Assembly (NCBI GenBank): GCA_039619475.1
Contig: CM077115.1
Span: forward strand, 296,919,756 to 296,983,755
DNA: 64,000 bases
From: Icerya purchasi
Lineage: Eukaryota > Arthropoda > Insecta > Hemiptera > Monophlebidae
Reading direction: 5' to 3'
Shown: positions 49,309 to 61,966 of the stretch, one piece after another
How the letters are laid out: the number at the start of each line of letters is the position of its first letter
Numbering within the stretch: position 1 is the first letter of the stretch
Program-made: the position numbers and the translations under genes
Notes under the pieces: model-generated
Databases searched by the model: none
What the model was told of the DNA's origin: nothing
The model's input: the letters and a program-made list of their open reading frames with translations, nothing else

Positions 49309-51650
49309 ATATATATACATATATCTTATAAAACATATTCATCCATTGCAGAGGTGTAGTACTCCATTTTAATTAAAAATTTGCTCAATTGATGTGGATA
49401 TGTATGTATGTATATAATGTACTAGGAGGCGTAGCCCCTTACTCACTTTTATGATACTCACGCAGTACTGTTACTTGGTAGATTGTCAAAAATACTATTC
49501 GAGTATTCATATTGCAATTGTTTCTGCCTGTTTAATTAATACTGAGTTATTTTACAGCTTTTATATTACAAAGTGCAAACAAGGAAAAAATAATAATTTG
49601 TTTTTATACACAGAAAGGAAATATAGTCAGTGGAGATTTTACTTAAAATGTGGTATCGTATTTTAATTAATGTAAAAAGTTACAATTTTAGTTACTGATA
49701 GATATTTTTTGGTAATTTTCGAATAGTAGAAAGAAAAAAAAAACGATTTATTAAAAAGTTTCTGCGTCGTTTTTTGTTTTTTTTTGTTTTTTTTTTTTTT
49801 ACCGCTTCTTTAGAATCTGTATATACTCGTATGTACAGCTGTGCCAGCGGCCGCTTTGGCTGTATGCGTTGCATACGCGTTGGTAATTTCATTAACATTT
49901 ATTTGACTGGAAAAAATTAATTTTAAAATTCTCTTTCTAAAATATTAAATTCAAACTTTTAATTAAGGTAAAAGTAACACAAACATGGGCACAGACATTA
50001 ACGGCCAATGAATATTGTTGTACAATTCTGTATCGTGATCAGAACAGATATACACACCCATTAATGTAGACGATAAATTTAAATGTAACTAAACATGAAT
50101 TTTACGTATAAATAATATATTGATAAGCAAAGTGTTTTTAATATTTCATTTTAACTGATCTGTTCTTCTTAAAAATTCCCTTTAACCGTATGTTTTTACG
50201 ATTTCAAAATTCTCAAACTATTTTCGGCAGGTCCCTTGATTTCGTTGAATTTGCAGTTGGTAAAACTCTTCGTGAAAATTACACCTTAGGGTAATCAATT
50301 ATTCGCAAAAATAGTAATGATCGATTTTATTTAAACAGTACGTTTTTACAGTGTAGCGTAATAAATCGCCGTACAACCTACATTTTTTGTCGATATGACG
50401 CTACGTTTATTAGAGGAAAATTTAAATTCCGAAATAATATGACGCTGAAAAAACACAGTTTCGTACTCGCGGCTAATCTATATAACTTCTTAATTGTTTG
50501 TTTTTATGCTTATACCGATTAAGAGATTATTAATGTCACACGTATACCGTTAAATTTTATCTCTCCTAACAACTGCGGTGCACACCCGTTAATGTAGTTC
50601 CGTCTTTAATTTTCGGATTGATAGCTACTTTTTAGGTTGAACTTTATCAGTACCGCGGTAGAAAGGGATCGAATATATGTCTATACATCATTCAAATCAG
50701 CTTTTCCCGGGGGATATTCATCAACAGTGTAGTTAATGATTTGTTTACTTTATTCGTCCTTTTTTGTTTTAACTTTTTTCTTTTTTTTTTTTAAACCCTT
50801 ATGTCAATAACCAGGATTCGCACGTTCTCGTGTAATTGTCTTATGCTGTGTGAGGGATGTTACCTTTGTGATACTGGTTACGGGATAAAATTACATACGT
50901 TGATGTACTTGCAACATTTAAATTTATTTAATGGTATGTGTAGTAGGAACTTTAGTGTCAAATACGTAGTTGTTCAATAACAACCAGCGTATCTGGATAT
51001 CCGGATGAAAAAAAATATGTTCTAGTTCATTGGATTGCCTAGTCAAATTATTAAAATAATAAATCGCGTATGATATATAATACTAAGTAAAGAAACGCAA
51101 TTTTTCATTCAAGTTATTAAAGAGGTTAATAAAAAATATATACACGTATGGTAAACATTCGTTTTTACCAAATGATTTTTCGATGACTTTTGGAACGTAC
51201 GGTACATTTGGTGTAATTGTATTAGAATGTTCATCGCAGACGAGTTTATTATAAACCGTGCACGATATTCGCACTTTTCTCCGTTTCTTGAGTGTATCTG
51301 CATTACATATGTCAGAGGTGCCCGGTTTTGTAGCTCTCTGCATTACAGACATCTTGCAGACACTTTCTGTCCAGTTGAGTATTTCGGTGGTACAGATCCG
51401 CCGAGTGTTGCTCTTTATTTGTAATTGGAATATTTACCGATTTGACAAAAATGCTTTCGGTAGCAAGTTTTGTTGCAAAGTGTTCGTTTACCTGAATATT
51501 TTACATTGACCTTCGACAATCGGAATGCATAACTTCAACGTAAATGTAAAAATGTTCATCGTTCACTTGTTTTCTTTGTTATCATTTTATTATTTTTGTA
51601 GTAGATAACGTCAAAGAAAAAATATTTAACTGTAGCTAACGCCAAATGAT
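49309..51650. other. No gene recognised
   Basis: AT-rich intron. On the minus strand at 49425-49440 the words ggggctacgcctcctag resemble a Helitron 3' end but no 5' partner or coding part was found. An open frame at 51083-51352 (minus) is uninterrupted for 89 codons but has no motif I know. A copy of a short repeat lies at 49814-49860. Confidence 0.4.
49814..49875. repeat. Short dispersed repeat, copy 2
   Basis: See the matching copy near 38362-38460; the shared core is acagctgtgccagc. Confidence 0.4.
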
Positions 51651-51698
51651 TATTCTACGGAGTAAATACCAATTTTTGTTTTATCATTTTCGATAATA

Positions 51699-51700
<2 letters not shown>

Positions 51701-51731
<31 letters not shown>
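51701..51731. repeat. Poly(T) tract
   Basis: About 30 T residues in a row; on the minus strand this would be the A-tail of a retroelement, but nothing recognisable lies upstream of it. Confidence 0.7.
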
Positions 51732-51849
51732 GTTACCATTAAATTGATAGCTATTGTAATGTGTCCATTACATGGTACCAATTAAAATATAAAATAGAAA
51801 AATAACATAATATAAAAATAAAACAAAAATAATTTAGAATAATTGATGC

Positions 51850-52450
51850 GAGTGCGAATGCGCGCGTGCCTGGAACTATTGTCGGTTGGGTAGCCAATTA
51901 CCGTCCAGCAAAAACCAAAAGGATCTACCTGATTCGGCCAAGTCTGGCGGTCACGGACTGGAAGGCGGTCGAAATTTAGAATTACAGAAAAGGGATTTTT
52001 TTTTTTTTACGAAAATCAGTTGCGTTTTTACCTTTGAGGAGTTGCCTTTTACCGTTCATTAAGTTCCGTTTTACCTGTGATCAGTAAAGGAGTCGTTTGT
52101 CTACCTGCGCCAAGAAGTCGTTCGTCTTCACGGAAGTTTCGTTTTTCGATCAATTTAAGAAAACAGATATATTTTCGTTCAGAAAATATAAATTATCGGA
52201 TATTCATGAAAAAGAAAAGTCGAAAACGATCGAAAGTTCAACTAAAATAAAACAACGTCCAGTCCGATTTCTCCGTGCCGACCGACCGGCCGTATCGCCA
52301 ACCTACCGATATAACCACCGACAATAGTGATAGGTGTCACGTTTTTGTATTATATTCTTTATTGATTTGTATAATTATTACTTGTTATTTTCGAATTAAT
52401 TATTGTGTTCTTCAGCGGTCATACCAAAAGATAGGTGTCACGTTTTTTTT
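51850..52450. other. GC-richer unexplained segment
   Basis: Higher GC than its surroundings, ending with the word GATAGGTGTCACGTTTTT at 52331-52348, which recurs at 52431-52448. A 76-codon + strand frame (52097-52327) is rich in Lys, Ser and Arg and resembles no family I know. It could be part of a retroelement. Confidence 0.35.
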
Positions 52451-55400
52451 CTAATATATTATTTTTTCAAATATTAACCGAAATATTTCATCTCCTACTT
52501 ATTTAAATAATTTAATAAAAATCTAACTAAATAATAAAATTTAAATAAATTCTTAATTTAAATCCACAAGCTCGTTAGGAACTCATGGTTGGCATCCTCC
52601 TGTAGGATTAAGGTAAACGATAACATTTCACTATATCAAATGCGTTATAGAAAACAAAGTTGCTTTTTTTTTGTTTTTTTTGGTTTTTTTTGTTTGTTTT
52701 TTTTTTGTGGAAACAAGAGTAAAATTATTTCCTTCTACCGTGATTAAAATTTCTAGGAATGTGTAAAATCCTCCAGGTTCCATATCAACAGTTTCTTTCG
52801 CAGGTTCTATTATTTGTTTATTTATTTTTTTCGATCTAGACTCTAATCCATTTAATCACTATTTTAATTTCATTATAAATGCAATAAATCGTGGTTTTTT
52901 TCCTATTTGTATGATGAGCAGTGATGTCAGCCGTCTTTCCTGCAAAATGTGTTATTTCTCTTATATTTTTGTAAAGGGATAGCTTTGTATTATTATGCGC
53001 GTTTTTATTTTTTTGTTTTTACCAAAGATACTATTCTTTACTTTATACACAATTTAGCGATTACATTTCAGTTCAGAATGAGGTTTAAAAAGTATTTGTT
53101 GGTAGTTTGTTGAAATTTACTGTATTTTTCATCTTTTTTCAATAAATTATCGAACCGGACAAATAGTTTGAAAGCAGAATGAGAGAATAATGTTATCACG
53201 GAAATCAAAAAGGATAAAATTTATTTTCATTTTTTAAGAAACCGGAAGAAGAACATTTAGTTTTAAGCGTCACAAAAAAATTCAGCTCTCTGAGGCTAAA
53301 CGCGAATTTTTAGAAACGCTTCGATAATTGCTTGAATGGAAATTTTACAAAAACATAATCTAAGAATATTACCCTTTTTTCCTGCTTTCCTCAAAAAAAA
53401 ACAATAAAAAATTACTCCGGATCCGTTGATTTTCGAATTGCAAATAAACGAATAAACAGAAAGACTCGCTTTTTCGAAATTGCAGTGTTCTAATGATAAG
53501 AAATAAATAATCAATAATGAAACTGTTGCAAGTTGTAAGTTCTTGCATTGACTGACATTGATCTTGCAACTCATGTCGTTCGAAATAGTAACAATCAGTG
53601 TTGTATGATGTTTGTTTCAATAGAAGTTTATCTTTGATGCGTTTACTTGGTGTATTATGCATCTTTGTAAAAGTGTACTGGGTGAAAAATAAAGCTTGGG
53701 CGCGTGTTCAGGACAAATATCGTATAAGTGGGCGACTAGTCTAACTCGACATTTCGATAAGACTAAATTCTATCTCAGCATTTAACGGGATTGTTTTATA
53801 CGAAACAAATAATCAATATAAAACTTTTTAAAAAAAAAAAAAACTTCCCGTTATATGAAGCATTCATTTTACAAAATTATGCGGCGAGTATCTGAGAGTA
53901 CCCCCGGGTTTACCAATTTTTTTATTTTTTTTTATTTTCTAATAACTAAATTGCATCTAGCTGATGATAGCTATTTAGCAATATTTAAATTTAAATTACT
54001 AATTGGTAAACATTTATAACTATTTATATATGGAATGAGATGCGTACCAAAAGTCAGTTGTAACAGGATTGGAATTGCGATGTATCTGTTCGACAAATTA
54101 ATATTGTTTTAATACAAAAAATTAAAATTAAAAAATAAAGAAACCTATTAATTTAATATTATATCGACCCGTTTTAAAAATAAACTGTCAATATAAAATT
54201 ACAAGCAGTAATAAAGAATAGTATTAATCTAAACGTCATTTGCGTGCGGCAGGATGCAAAAAAATATTTAGCGTAAATTATTATAGTGTAGCCGCGTTAT
54301 GCATGAGCGAAATTTTTTCAAAACTAACCACTTTGCAACTCTGACCATGTATGAAACACGTACATGTATCGTGGGAAATTAGCAAACCGCGCAATTACAT
54401 TCATAGTATTGTTCAAAAGACGCCATGGCTTGTTTTTCCCAAAATAAACAGTTTGCAGAACATTTTCATTACGATACAAACTTTACAGTTATACTGTCGC
54501 TCAGACAAAACCTTGAATTATTTCTAGCATACAACACTTTGTATTTCAATATTTCACCATATTGTTTTCAACTAATTCACACATTTAATTCAAAATATCT
54601 CAGAAAGTAAGTAAGATGCAATGGTTTTTCTGATTTAGTAATGATAAAATATTTGTAATTTATTTGCGTTAAATAATTCCAATTTCATACGATATTGTAA
54701 TCAGTAAAATATATATATACATGAAAATCCATTGCAATACGTTCCTACTTGAAATTTTTGTTTTTTAGCGTAAAAATAGTTTAAAACGGGGTGTTTACCA
54801 TAGTATATATATATATATATATGTGTAAAGTGAGAGCGAAAGAGAGGGAGAAGGGGGCATTTTCTTTGATTTTTTTTGATTTCAAGTATATTTCTACACT
54901 TGAAGTGAAGTCGAACAAAGATTTATTATACTACTAACATTATCGAGTCGCCGATTATTGTTGGTCCAGTGTAAGATGCGATTTTTAATTTTCATCGAGT
55001 CACCAATGATGCGAGAATGTTCATAATCTCTCAGTTAGTAACCATGATCGAAGTGTATAAAAGAGGAAAAAGCATCTCGGAGTCCGGTAAAGTCAAGTAG
55101 CTAAAACCTTTCGGGAAATTATAATAAATGACATGAAATAAGTTTTCCGAAAACTCGTGTGGTGATTAAACGGTGTAGTATACCCAACAGCTTCTAAATT
55201 CTTTAAACGATTTTTTTTTCAGATGGATTTTGTAGATAATTTTTGGTAAACAATGAGTATGAAAGAACAAATATAGTCAGTATAATAAAAAATGGAAATT
55301 GTTTAATATTAAGGGGGCACTACGTCTAGTTTAATACAAACGGTAATTCAAAAAAGTAGAAGAAGACTTCTATCACTGTTAATTTTTTATATAGACTTTT

Positions 55401-56135
55401 TGAAGTATCAACAATTTTTATTACTATGATATTATTATCAACCGTTTTAAAGTGCACATACTGTAGTGACCTTGATTATTGATCGGCAAGTCTTTATCTA
55501 CCTAGACGTCGGGCAAGTTATTATTTGAAATAGTAGTTAATTATTTCTCTTCAATTAATTAAATTGTAAAATTATGAAATAAAATTTAAAATAATGATGA
55601 TCAGTAATTAAAATATATTTTATGGGTTTATCGAGATTAGTTATCCTGTATGTACAGAAAACCCGTTGAGATTTTCTACCCTGTAATTTCGATGTACTTA
55701 AGTAGTTTGTAGGTTTTTTTTTTATTAAAACATTTTATTCGTTTTCTATCTTAGCCATATTTACTATTCGATAGCTTATACATTCGAATGTTTATCTTTT
55801 ATATGGTTGCCTGTATATAAAATACTTTTTGTGTAATACGAATAATTAGGATATATGTATTAATAGTTTTTGTTTTACATCGAGTATTGATTCTTTTGTG
55901 TTTTCTATTGTTTGCATTGATGTCAATTTTTCGAAACTAATGAACATGCAAAATAAGGAACAGAAAAATATTGATAATCTTTTAGAAATTTCTCAAGCAT
56001 TAAATTTTTTTTTCAGCTTGCCTTTTTTATTTTCTAATAGAAATTACTCCTGTTATGTTTTCTGGTTCATGCGATCAAACTTTTTCTAAGTAAAGTGTAC
56101 TAAATGACTAAATTGGTTTCGCCGTTCGTCACCAA

Positions 56136-56146
<11 letters not shown>
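52451..56146. other. No gene recognised
   Basis: AT-rich intron with T-runs, TA repeats at 54804-54822, and short frames without motifs. TATAAAAG at about 55057 has no exon after it. Confidence 0.45.

Positions 56147-56147
<1 letters not shown>

Positions 56148-56193
<46 letters not shown>
56148..56193. repeat. (TA)n microsatellite
   Basis: About 23 TA units following a short GTGTG. Confidence 0.95.
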
Positions 56194-56197
<4 letters not shown>

Positions 56198-56639
56198 GTA
56201 TATATGTTGATATTTTCGTGTGATGAAGAAAATTTGAACATGTCCATCTCTTGTATGACTTGATGGCTGAGTTAATAGTATTATTTATATGAATTTCAAT
56301 GCATGATAGTTAACAATAAAGATTTGTATAAACGATATATAACTAACTGTTGTTTTATTTTTTGAAAAATTTCCAGACTAAGCGTATAAAAAATCTATAA
56401 ATTGAGATAAAAAAATATTTACTTTTTAATGTTTAACATACGTCCTTCCTTTATCCAAACAACGTTTTCAACGGACGCTCAGAGCGTTGAATGTCTCCGA
56501 AAATGATTTGGTTGTAATATTGTTTAAAATAAGACAAGGAATTATACCTCAAGGACTGACTAGAGAGGCGGATATTGATATTTAGTATTTTTTTTCCCTT
56601 TTTATTTAATATTTATTCTGTTACCCATGAACATGTGAA

Positions 56640-57160
56640 ATAATAATAATGATAATAATTATAATAGTCGCCACGTTGCTTTGAAATTTTTCAGTATATA
56701 AAAATCTTTAATTTTGGAAGCAAAAAATAATGCGCTAGAGCTAAATCAAGCGAATAAAAGGGTGACTAATACGAAATGTTTGGCGAGGTAATGGATGACA
56801 AGAATGTTTCTTTCTACAGGTGTATTATACAGAAAGTGTTGATTGCCATTTTGGTACAAATCGGATAGCACATACAAAATTCTGACTAAATGCTTCTTCA
56901 TCAGCTCAAGGTAAAGCGATCCTGTTACAGGTTGACACTACAAACAAATTCACGATGTACTGCGTGCGTATTGAAACGAACAACTTATTTTCCAAAAAAA
57001 CTTAGATCCCTCTCCGCCGTTTCGCTGTTGCTTGTTGGCAAAGAAGTGCGATACAAATCTCACACAAAGCTTTTTTTTTCATCACAATTTCGTGAATAGT
57101 AGGAGTTAATTCCAGTCATTTCGGTCAAATTTCGGATTTGAAGCCACGATCAATGTTCTC
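56640..57160 (-). pseudogene. Mariner-like transposase remnant
   Basis: The minus strand reads SPFYSLDLALAHYFLLPKLK, the degenerate form of PPYSPDLAPADYFLFPKLK that surrounds the third catalytic Asp of mariner transposases. The stretch before it (about 56790-56880) fits the HLAK...VL region in shifted frames. No ends are recognisable and stops abound. Confidence 0.5.
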
Positions 57161-58319
57161 GTTAGTGTTTATCGTCGTAGGTTCAGCTCTTTTGCATTAT
57201 ACTCTAGGAATTGATGTCCTTCTGCGAATTATTTACACCCCAATACAGTACTACAGTCTAATCGTCACCAAACACTTTTTTATATTTGAAACGTTTTTTT
57301 CCCACTCACCCCCGCGAGTAAAACACTTAATCACCGAACGTAGTATCTGATATCACGAAAAGAAAAGGTTTCACAGTTGCTATGCGTGCGCGCTAGTTCA
57401 GTATACACAGCAGACACTCGCGGACTGCACTTGTAGCGCGATAACAAGTGACTGCAATCCGTTTCGGGTGTGGTCTTGCGTGCGTACACTTGCGTTGCGT
57501 GTAGCAATTGCCATGAGCGCTGCCTATTCTGTACTGCTAGTGTACAAATAGGCAGTCACGATGCTCGAAATCGAGGGATACGACTCATGCGCCTGTTATC
57601 TACTTGATTGACGAACGGTTATCATTGTACCATATGGATCTGTATAGCATCGCAAACTGCATACAGCTAACCCTCCTAATTCGTTCAGCTGGCTTAGTTC
57701 ACGAACTGTTCTAGCAGACCAAATATATTTATATAGTATTCACGTAGGTGGTATATGAACGTATATGGATTTTTATATTTTTCATGTTTTTATACGATCG
57801 ATATTTATTGGATTGAATAAAACAAGAAGTTATTTTGAGTATATCGCAATTTGAAAGCGCTCGCTTACTTTTTAAGGGACATATTTTTCTGCGCTTTAAA
57901 CTGCACATTTTGATTTAAATGTATACAATTAGATATTTTTTTGGCACAGACGTTGTAAGCTAGTTTCCGTATGTCACGTAAATAAATAATTTCCATGTAA
58001 TTGAACGTTCAATTTTTCTACGTTTTTTTTTTTTAAATTTTCTTCTATGTCATTGCCTATATTATTATTTTTTAATGTGTTATTATTTTTAGCGAGATGT
58101 ATAAATGTGAATAGGAGGATATTTTTTAATTTTAATTTTTGAGTTTTATCGATTTGCTATGCATTTATTTGATTTTAGATAATAAATAGCAATAATTTTT
58201 GACTATTTTTTATAGCAAATTTTACTTCAAATGAATGTTAAAAGTTAAATTGAATATAATACTAAAATTTTCAATTGTTTGTAATATAAAATGTTAATAA
58301 TAAGGTAGCCGTATAACAA
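57161..58319. other. No gene recognised; GC-rich patch 57380-57650
   Basis: A patch near 50% GC with cgcgctagttcagt, tgtagcgcgataac and tgcgtgcgtacacttgcg-type words stands out from the AT-rich surroundings. It has no open frame or motif. It may be the start of the neighbouring mariner remnant or an unknown element. Confidence 0.4.
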
Positions 58320-58336
58320 ACCTGAAATATGTATAC

Positions 58337-58395
58337 GTGTGTGTGTGTGTATATATATATATCATCATCATCATCATCATCATCACCACCATCGA
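58337..58395. repeat. (GT)n(TA)n(CAT)n tail of LINE
   Basis: Adjacent GT, TA and CAT runs. On the minus strand it is a (GAT)n tail directly after the LINE C-terminus, as in many non-LTR elements. Confidence 0.85.
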
Positions 58396-58438
58396 ATCGT
58401 CTCACCCCATATCGTGACCATGATTGTCGCCGGGTTGA

Positions 58439-59164
58439 TCAGGCTGCGCCAACAATTCCGATCCCTTGCGATGTGTACATAATCCTGAAAGGTACGACCA
58501 GCAGCTTTGCACATCGCGCACGACCTCGACCTCTTCTTCCGTCGACTTTTCCTTGGATGAGCAGCGTTTCCAAATTGTGTGCTCTGATCACATGACCAAA
58601 ATACCGCAGTATCCTGCAGAGCATCATAGATGATAACCTCTTCGGGTTACCAATCTCATTTAGTATCGGGACATTGGTTCTCCTAGCTGTCCTTGGGACA
58701 CGCAGCATACGCCTCCAGCACCACATTTCGAGTGCGTCTATATGTTTTTTGTCAGGTCTCCCCGCACCATATATAAATACTGAGAAGACGAAGGAGTTCA
58801 TTAGCCGAATCTTTACACCTTTACTAAAAGGGGCGGAGTCAGCCGAAATTCTTTTTAAACGACTCATTGCGTTGCGTACAATCTGTGTTCTGTGGCGTAT
58901 CTCATTTTTACATCCGCTGCTGTTTTCCACTATAGAGTCTAAATATATAAAGCGGCTTATTACTTCAATACCGTCAATTTCACGTATTGTTGGGCAGTTA
59001 TTCTCTGGACAGTTAATGATCATTATTTTGTTTTCGGCTTTGTTAACTTCGAGGCCATATTCTGCACTGATTTTTACCAGTCGATCCAGAATATATGACA
59101 TTTCCTCCACGTTTTTTGCTACTATCGTGATGTCATCTGCATATCGGAGATTAGAGATGTACAT
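58439..59164 (-). pseudogene. LINE reverse transcriptase, palm to C-terminus
   Basis: A 241-residue open frame. It starts MYISNLRYADDITIVAKNVE with the catalytic YADD, continues VNKAENKIMIIN, IKRLMNS-like thumb residues, ALEMWCWRRMLRVPRTARRT, FGHVIRAHNLETLLIQGKVD and GRRGRGRAR. The missing 5' part lies upstream, in other frames and beyond the nested insertion. The LINE at 28815-30200 has the same order of blocks but low identity. Confidence 0.88.
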
Positions 59165-59626
59165 CCCATTAACCGAGATACCTCCATCCCAGTTAACTGT
59201 ACCGTCTGTTGTATCGATTTACAGTATTCTGCGCATTATGAATTCACCATACAAAAGTCGCAGGATAAAACTTTTCCAAGTAAATTCTATTATCTATCCG
59301 GACATTTATTTGCTGAAGTTTTTCATATAGCTGCTTGATCAGCCGTACTACATGTGTGCTAGCTCGCCCCTATCCGTTAATATCGACCACAATTTCAACC
59401 AATGCACCGAGTCGAAACCTTTCTTATAATCTATGAAACAGAGCACAGGTGGAATATTATATTCACGCGCTTTTTTAATAACTAATCTAAGTGAAATTAT
59501 GAAATTTTAAAACTTTTAAAAAAACTGTTAAATTCAGTTACATACGTTATATTTTTTATTATTGCGCGAACATAAATACGTTCAATTCGCACAAAAAATA
59601 TATGACGTCATTTATAAAATATATTA

Positions 59627-60751
59627 TCTATACTAATATTATAAAGAGGAAAGATTTGATTGTTTGTTTGTTTGTTTGTTTACATTGAATAGGCTCCGAA
59701 ACTACTGGACCGATTTGAAAAATTCTTTCACCGTTGAGAAGCTAAACTATCTCCGGGTGACATAGGCTATATTATATTTTCAAAAAAATTAGCGATCCTT
59801 ACTAAAAGTCCAATAATGTAACTCAAGGTGTAAAAAAAAATGCCCTAAACAATTCCTTACATCACGTGCGCTGCAAAAACTTTTTTTATAAAACATTGAA
59901 ATATCAATGTTAATTACCATGGGGAAATGTAAATTCGGATAAGCATCGCCTTAGTATTGTTTACAAGCTCATCACCATTGGAAATAGTGTGTTAACGTAA
60001 GGAATGAAAATTTTCGAGCGTTACCGTTATCTCTTTTGTAAAAGGTACAAAATGCCCAAAAGATTAAGATCTCAACTTTCTAGAAATAGTTCCCAGGTGA
60101 GGGCATCAAAAATACGTCGTAATGGAGAATCTTCATCAGAAACTGAAAATCGTCTTGCAAGTCAGAGAGAATACGCGTTGCAATCGCGTGCCAGAGAGTC
60201 GAGTATCGAGCGTTCGCAGCGACTTGCTGAACAAAATTTGAGAACCTCTCAAGTACGCGCGTGAGAGTCGAGTATCGAGCGTTCGCAGCGGCTTGAAGAG
60301 CAAAATATTAGAAATATACAAGCTCGCACTAGGGAATCGAGCTCTTGAGCGTTTCCAACGCCTTCGAGATCAGAGAGAAAGACAACAGACGTCAACGACT
60401 AGAGTTCGCAATCGAGTTTTAACTCACAGTAACAGATCGGCTTTCAGATACGATTCACAGATTGATTATGTTCAACAGTCTTCCGAAATCGGAGCCATAC
60501 ATAAGATCTGCTCCAAGTGTTCTGCCAAAAAATGGGCCAATGAACTTAATGGTATCTGCTTTGCTTCTGGAAAAGTTAGTCTCCCAAATATTCACGAGCG
60601 GCCACGGTCAATAAAAAATCTTTTGATAAATAATCATTTACTGTGATACTCTTACATAGTCATGAACTGAATTCCGCGCGGGTGTAATTTAACAAATAAA
60701 GTAACTTTTTAGAATCATAATTCACGCGAGCAACGCCGCGGGCACAGCTAG
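59627..60751 (+). mobile_element. Non-autonomous Helitron, complete ends
   Basis: The 5' end TCTATACTAATATTATAAAG, followed by (TGTT)n and AACTACTGGACCGATTTGAA, is the common insect Helitron start. The 3' end is CGCCGCGGGCACAGCTAG at 60751 followed by T. It lies between A and T as Helitrons require. At 1125 bp it is far shorter than an autonomous copy; it keeps only the coding start of the Rep/Hel protein and lacks the nuclease and helicase. Confidence 0.93.
60052..60646 (+). pseudogene. Helitron Rep/Hel protein, N-terminal remnant
   Basis: Starts MPKRLRSQLSRNSSQVRA, continues with a repeated ARESSIERSQRL segment (two copies about 70 bp apart), then RFQRLRDQRERQQTSTTRVR, SAFRYDSQIDYV, KICSKCSAKKW and GICFASGKVSLP. 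The CxxC...C region is the N-terminal zinc-finger-like block of Helitron proteins (MCCMSGKVKLP). Frameshifts lie between 60250 and 60350. The frame stops after RSIKNLLINNHLL, where the rest of the polyprotein has been deleted. Confidence 0.88.
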
Positions 60752-61490
60752 TACGTAATAAAACATTAAAAATTTAAAATTTTTACTAATTTTTAATGTT
60801 TTATTACGTATAATATGTTTTATAAATGACGTTCTATATTTTTTTGTGCGAATAGTTCGTGTAATAATAAAAAATATAACGTATGTAACTGAATTTAACA
60901 ATTTTTTAAAAGTTTTGAAATTTCATTTAAAAGTGCGGTTACGGAAAGAAAAACAAATATTAGTAATCTAATATTGAGTATCTCTTCTCTTGTTCTCGTT
61001 CCTTTTGTAAAACCAGCCTGCTCTGACGGATTCTGAGTGTGCGTCAGAGAATACAAATGATCGTATATAATTTTGATCATCACTTTGCTTATATGTAGTA
61101 TCAGTAAGATAGTCTGATAGTGTTTATTCGGGTGATCCTTTCTTGTGCAGAGTACTATAGTTCGACTGACACCATTCTTCCGGCCACTGTCCTGAAAATC
61201 AAACGACATTGCAGATGTGGTAAATTGTTTTTGTAATTTTTTCGCCCGCAGCCTTGAAAACTTCAGCGGGGATACCATCTGGACCTTGAGCCTTATTTAT
61301 CTTCAGATATGCAATAGCGTTCACAAGCTTCTGCAGCAAAATTTCTGGTTCCGGTTTAGGAAAATTATGAAGTGCAGTGTTAACGATTCCATTTTCATCC
61401 GCGGCACTGTATAATTTGGCACCGTACTTCCTCCGTGCCTCAGCCACTTTTTTGAAACCAGTCCTAATGGTTTTCATCACGCAGTATCAG

Positions 61491-61966
61491 CTTCTTCATT
61501 TTAAATTCCCTTGCTACTAGACGTATTTTCTTAATGTCATGAAATATATATATATATATATTAATGGCTATGCCATTTTTACGCTAGGAGCCATCAGGAA
61601 AAGTATCCCATCACGAAATTTGTCCCAGTCAAAATTTTATGTAACGAAATATGTAACAAAAGTGTAACAAAAAAATGTCTTAATTTCTATGTAATGGAAG
61701 TTAAAAACGGCGTTGCCAATGAAAAAGTTTATTCTTCTATAAAAATTATAGAAGAACTGGACCTGGGGGTGAAGGGGGCTTTCCTGATAACCCCTGGCGT
61801 TAAAATGGCATATTAAAACATTTTCGGGACTATCCCGCCATCATGCAAAAGAAAAACGAAAGTCTGAAAAACTTATATGTATTGCGGGTGTTTGTTTGAT
61901 TCGCGTTTTCTTTCGGCTGATGACGGGGTTGTTGCGAAAACGTTTCTTAAATTATTTTCGTATATA
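61491..61966. other. No gene recognised
   Basis: Begins with a (TA)n tract near 61548-61561 and holds short AT-rich sequence. It separates the LINE from the mariner-derived element. Confidence 0.5.

Larger units (their letters stand above)
59491..60963. mobile_element. Palindromic MITE with 8-bp target duplication, host of a Helitron
   Basis: The left part (59491-59626) and the right part (60752-60963) are reverse complements: GTTAAATTCAGTTACATACG lies in the left arm and its complement at 60870-60900. The flanking TAATCTAA duplication indicates insertion with 8-bp target duplication, as in hAT-type elements. A central hairpin (TACGTAATAAAACATTAAAA and its complement, 60752-60811) marks the middle. 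The left end lacks about 35 bp present at the right end. Confidence 0.82.
58396..61490 (-). mobile_element. LINE, split by a nested MITE/Helitron insertion
   Basis: The 5' part (minus strand, 61480-60972) encodes INKAQGPDGIPAEVFKAAGE, a WPEEWCQSN stretch, and RTREEILNIRLL. The 3' part (59482-58400) resumes with KKAREYNIPPVLCFIDYKKG and leads into the palm and C-terminus. Removing the 1.47 kb between restores one RT order. The insertion is flanked by TAATCTAA on both sides (59483-59490 and 60964-60971). There are a few stops and frameshifts in both halves. Family: the endonuclease-RT type often mislabelled CFDP2-like. Confidence 0.88.

Noticed and set aside
49425..49440. Helitron-like 3' end on the minus strand (ggggctacgcctcctag)
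   Set aside because: No hairpin of the usual form, no coding sequence and no TC 5' end could be found.
51083..51352. 89-codon minus-strand frame
   Set aside because: No recognised domain, no splice-site partner and short overlapping frames on the + strand; nothing supports coding.
55050..55110. TATAAAAG followed by a CTCGGAGTCCGG word, promoter-like
   Set aside because: No exon or recognised retroelement follows; TATA-like words are expected often in AT-rich DNA. The same applies to 17911 and 43376.
57138..57350. Open frame beginning MKPRSMFSLVFIVVGSALLH, signal-peptide-like
   Set aside because: The ERP44 signal peptide is already accounted for at 32944-34487 in phase; this frame has no donor that would match exon 3 and adjoins a mariner remnant.
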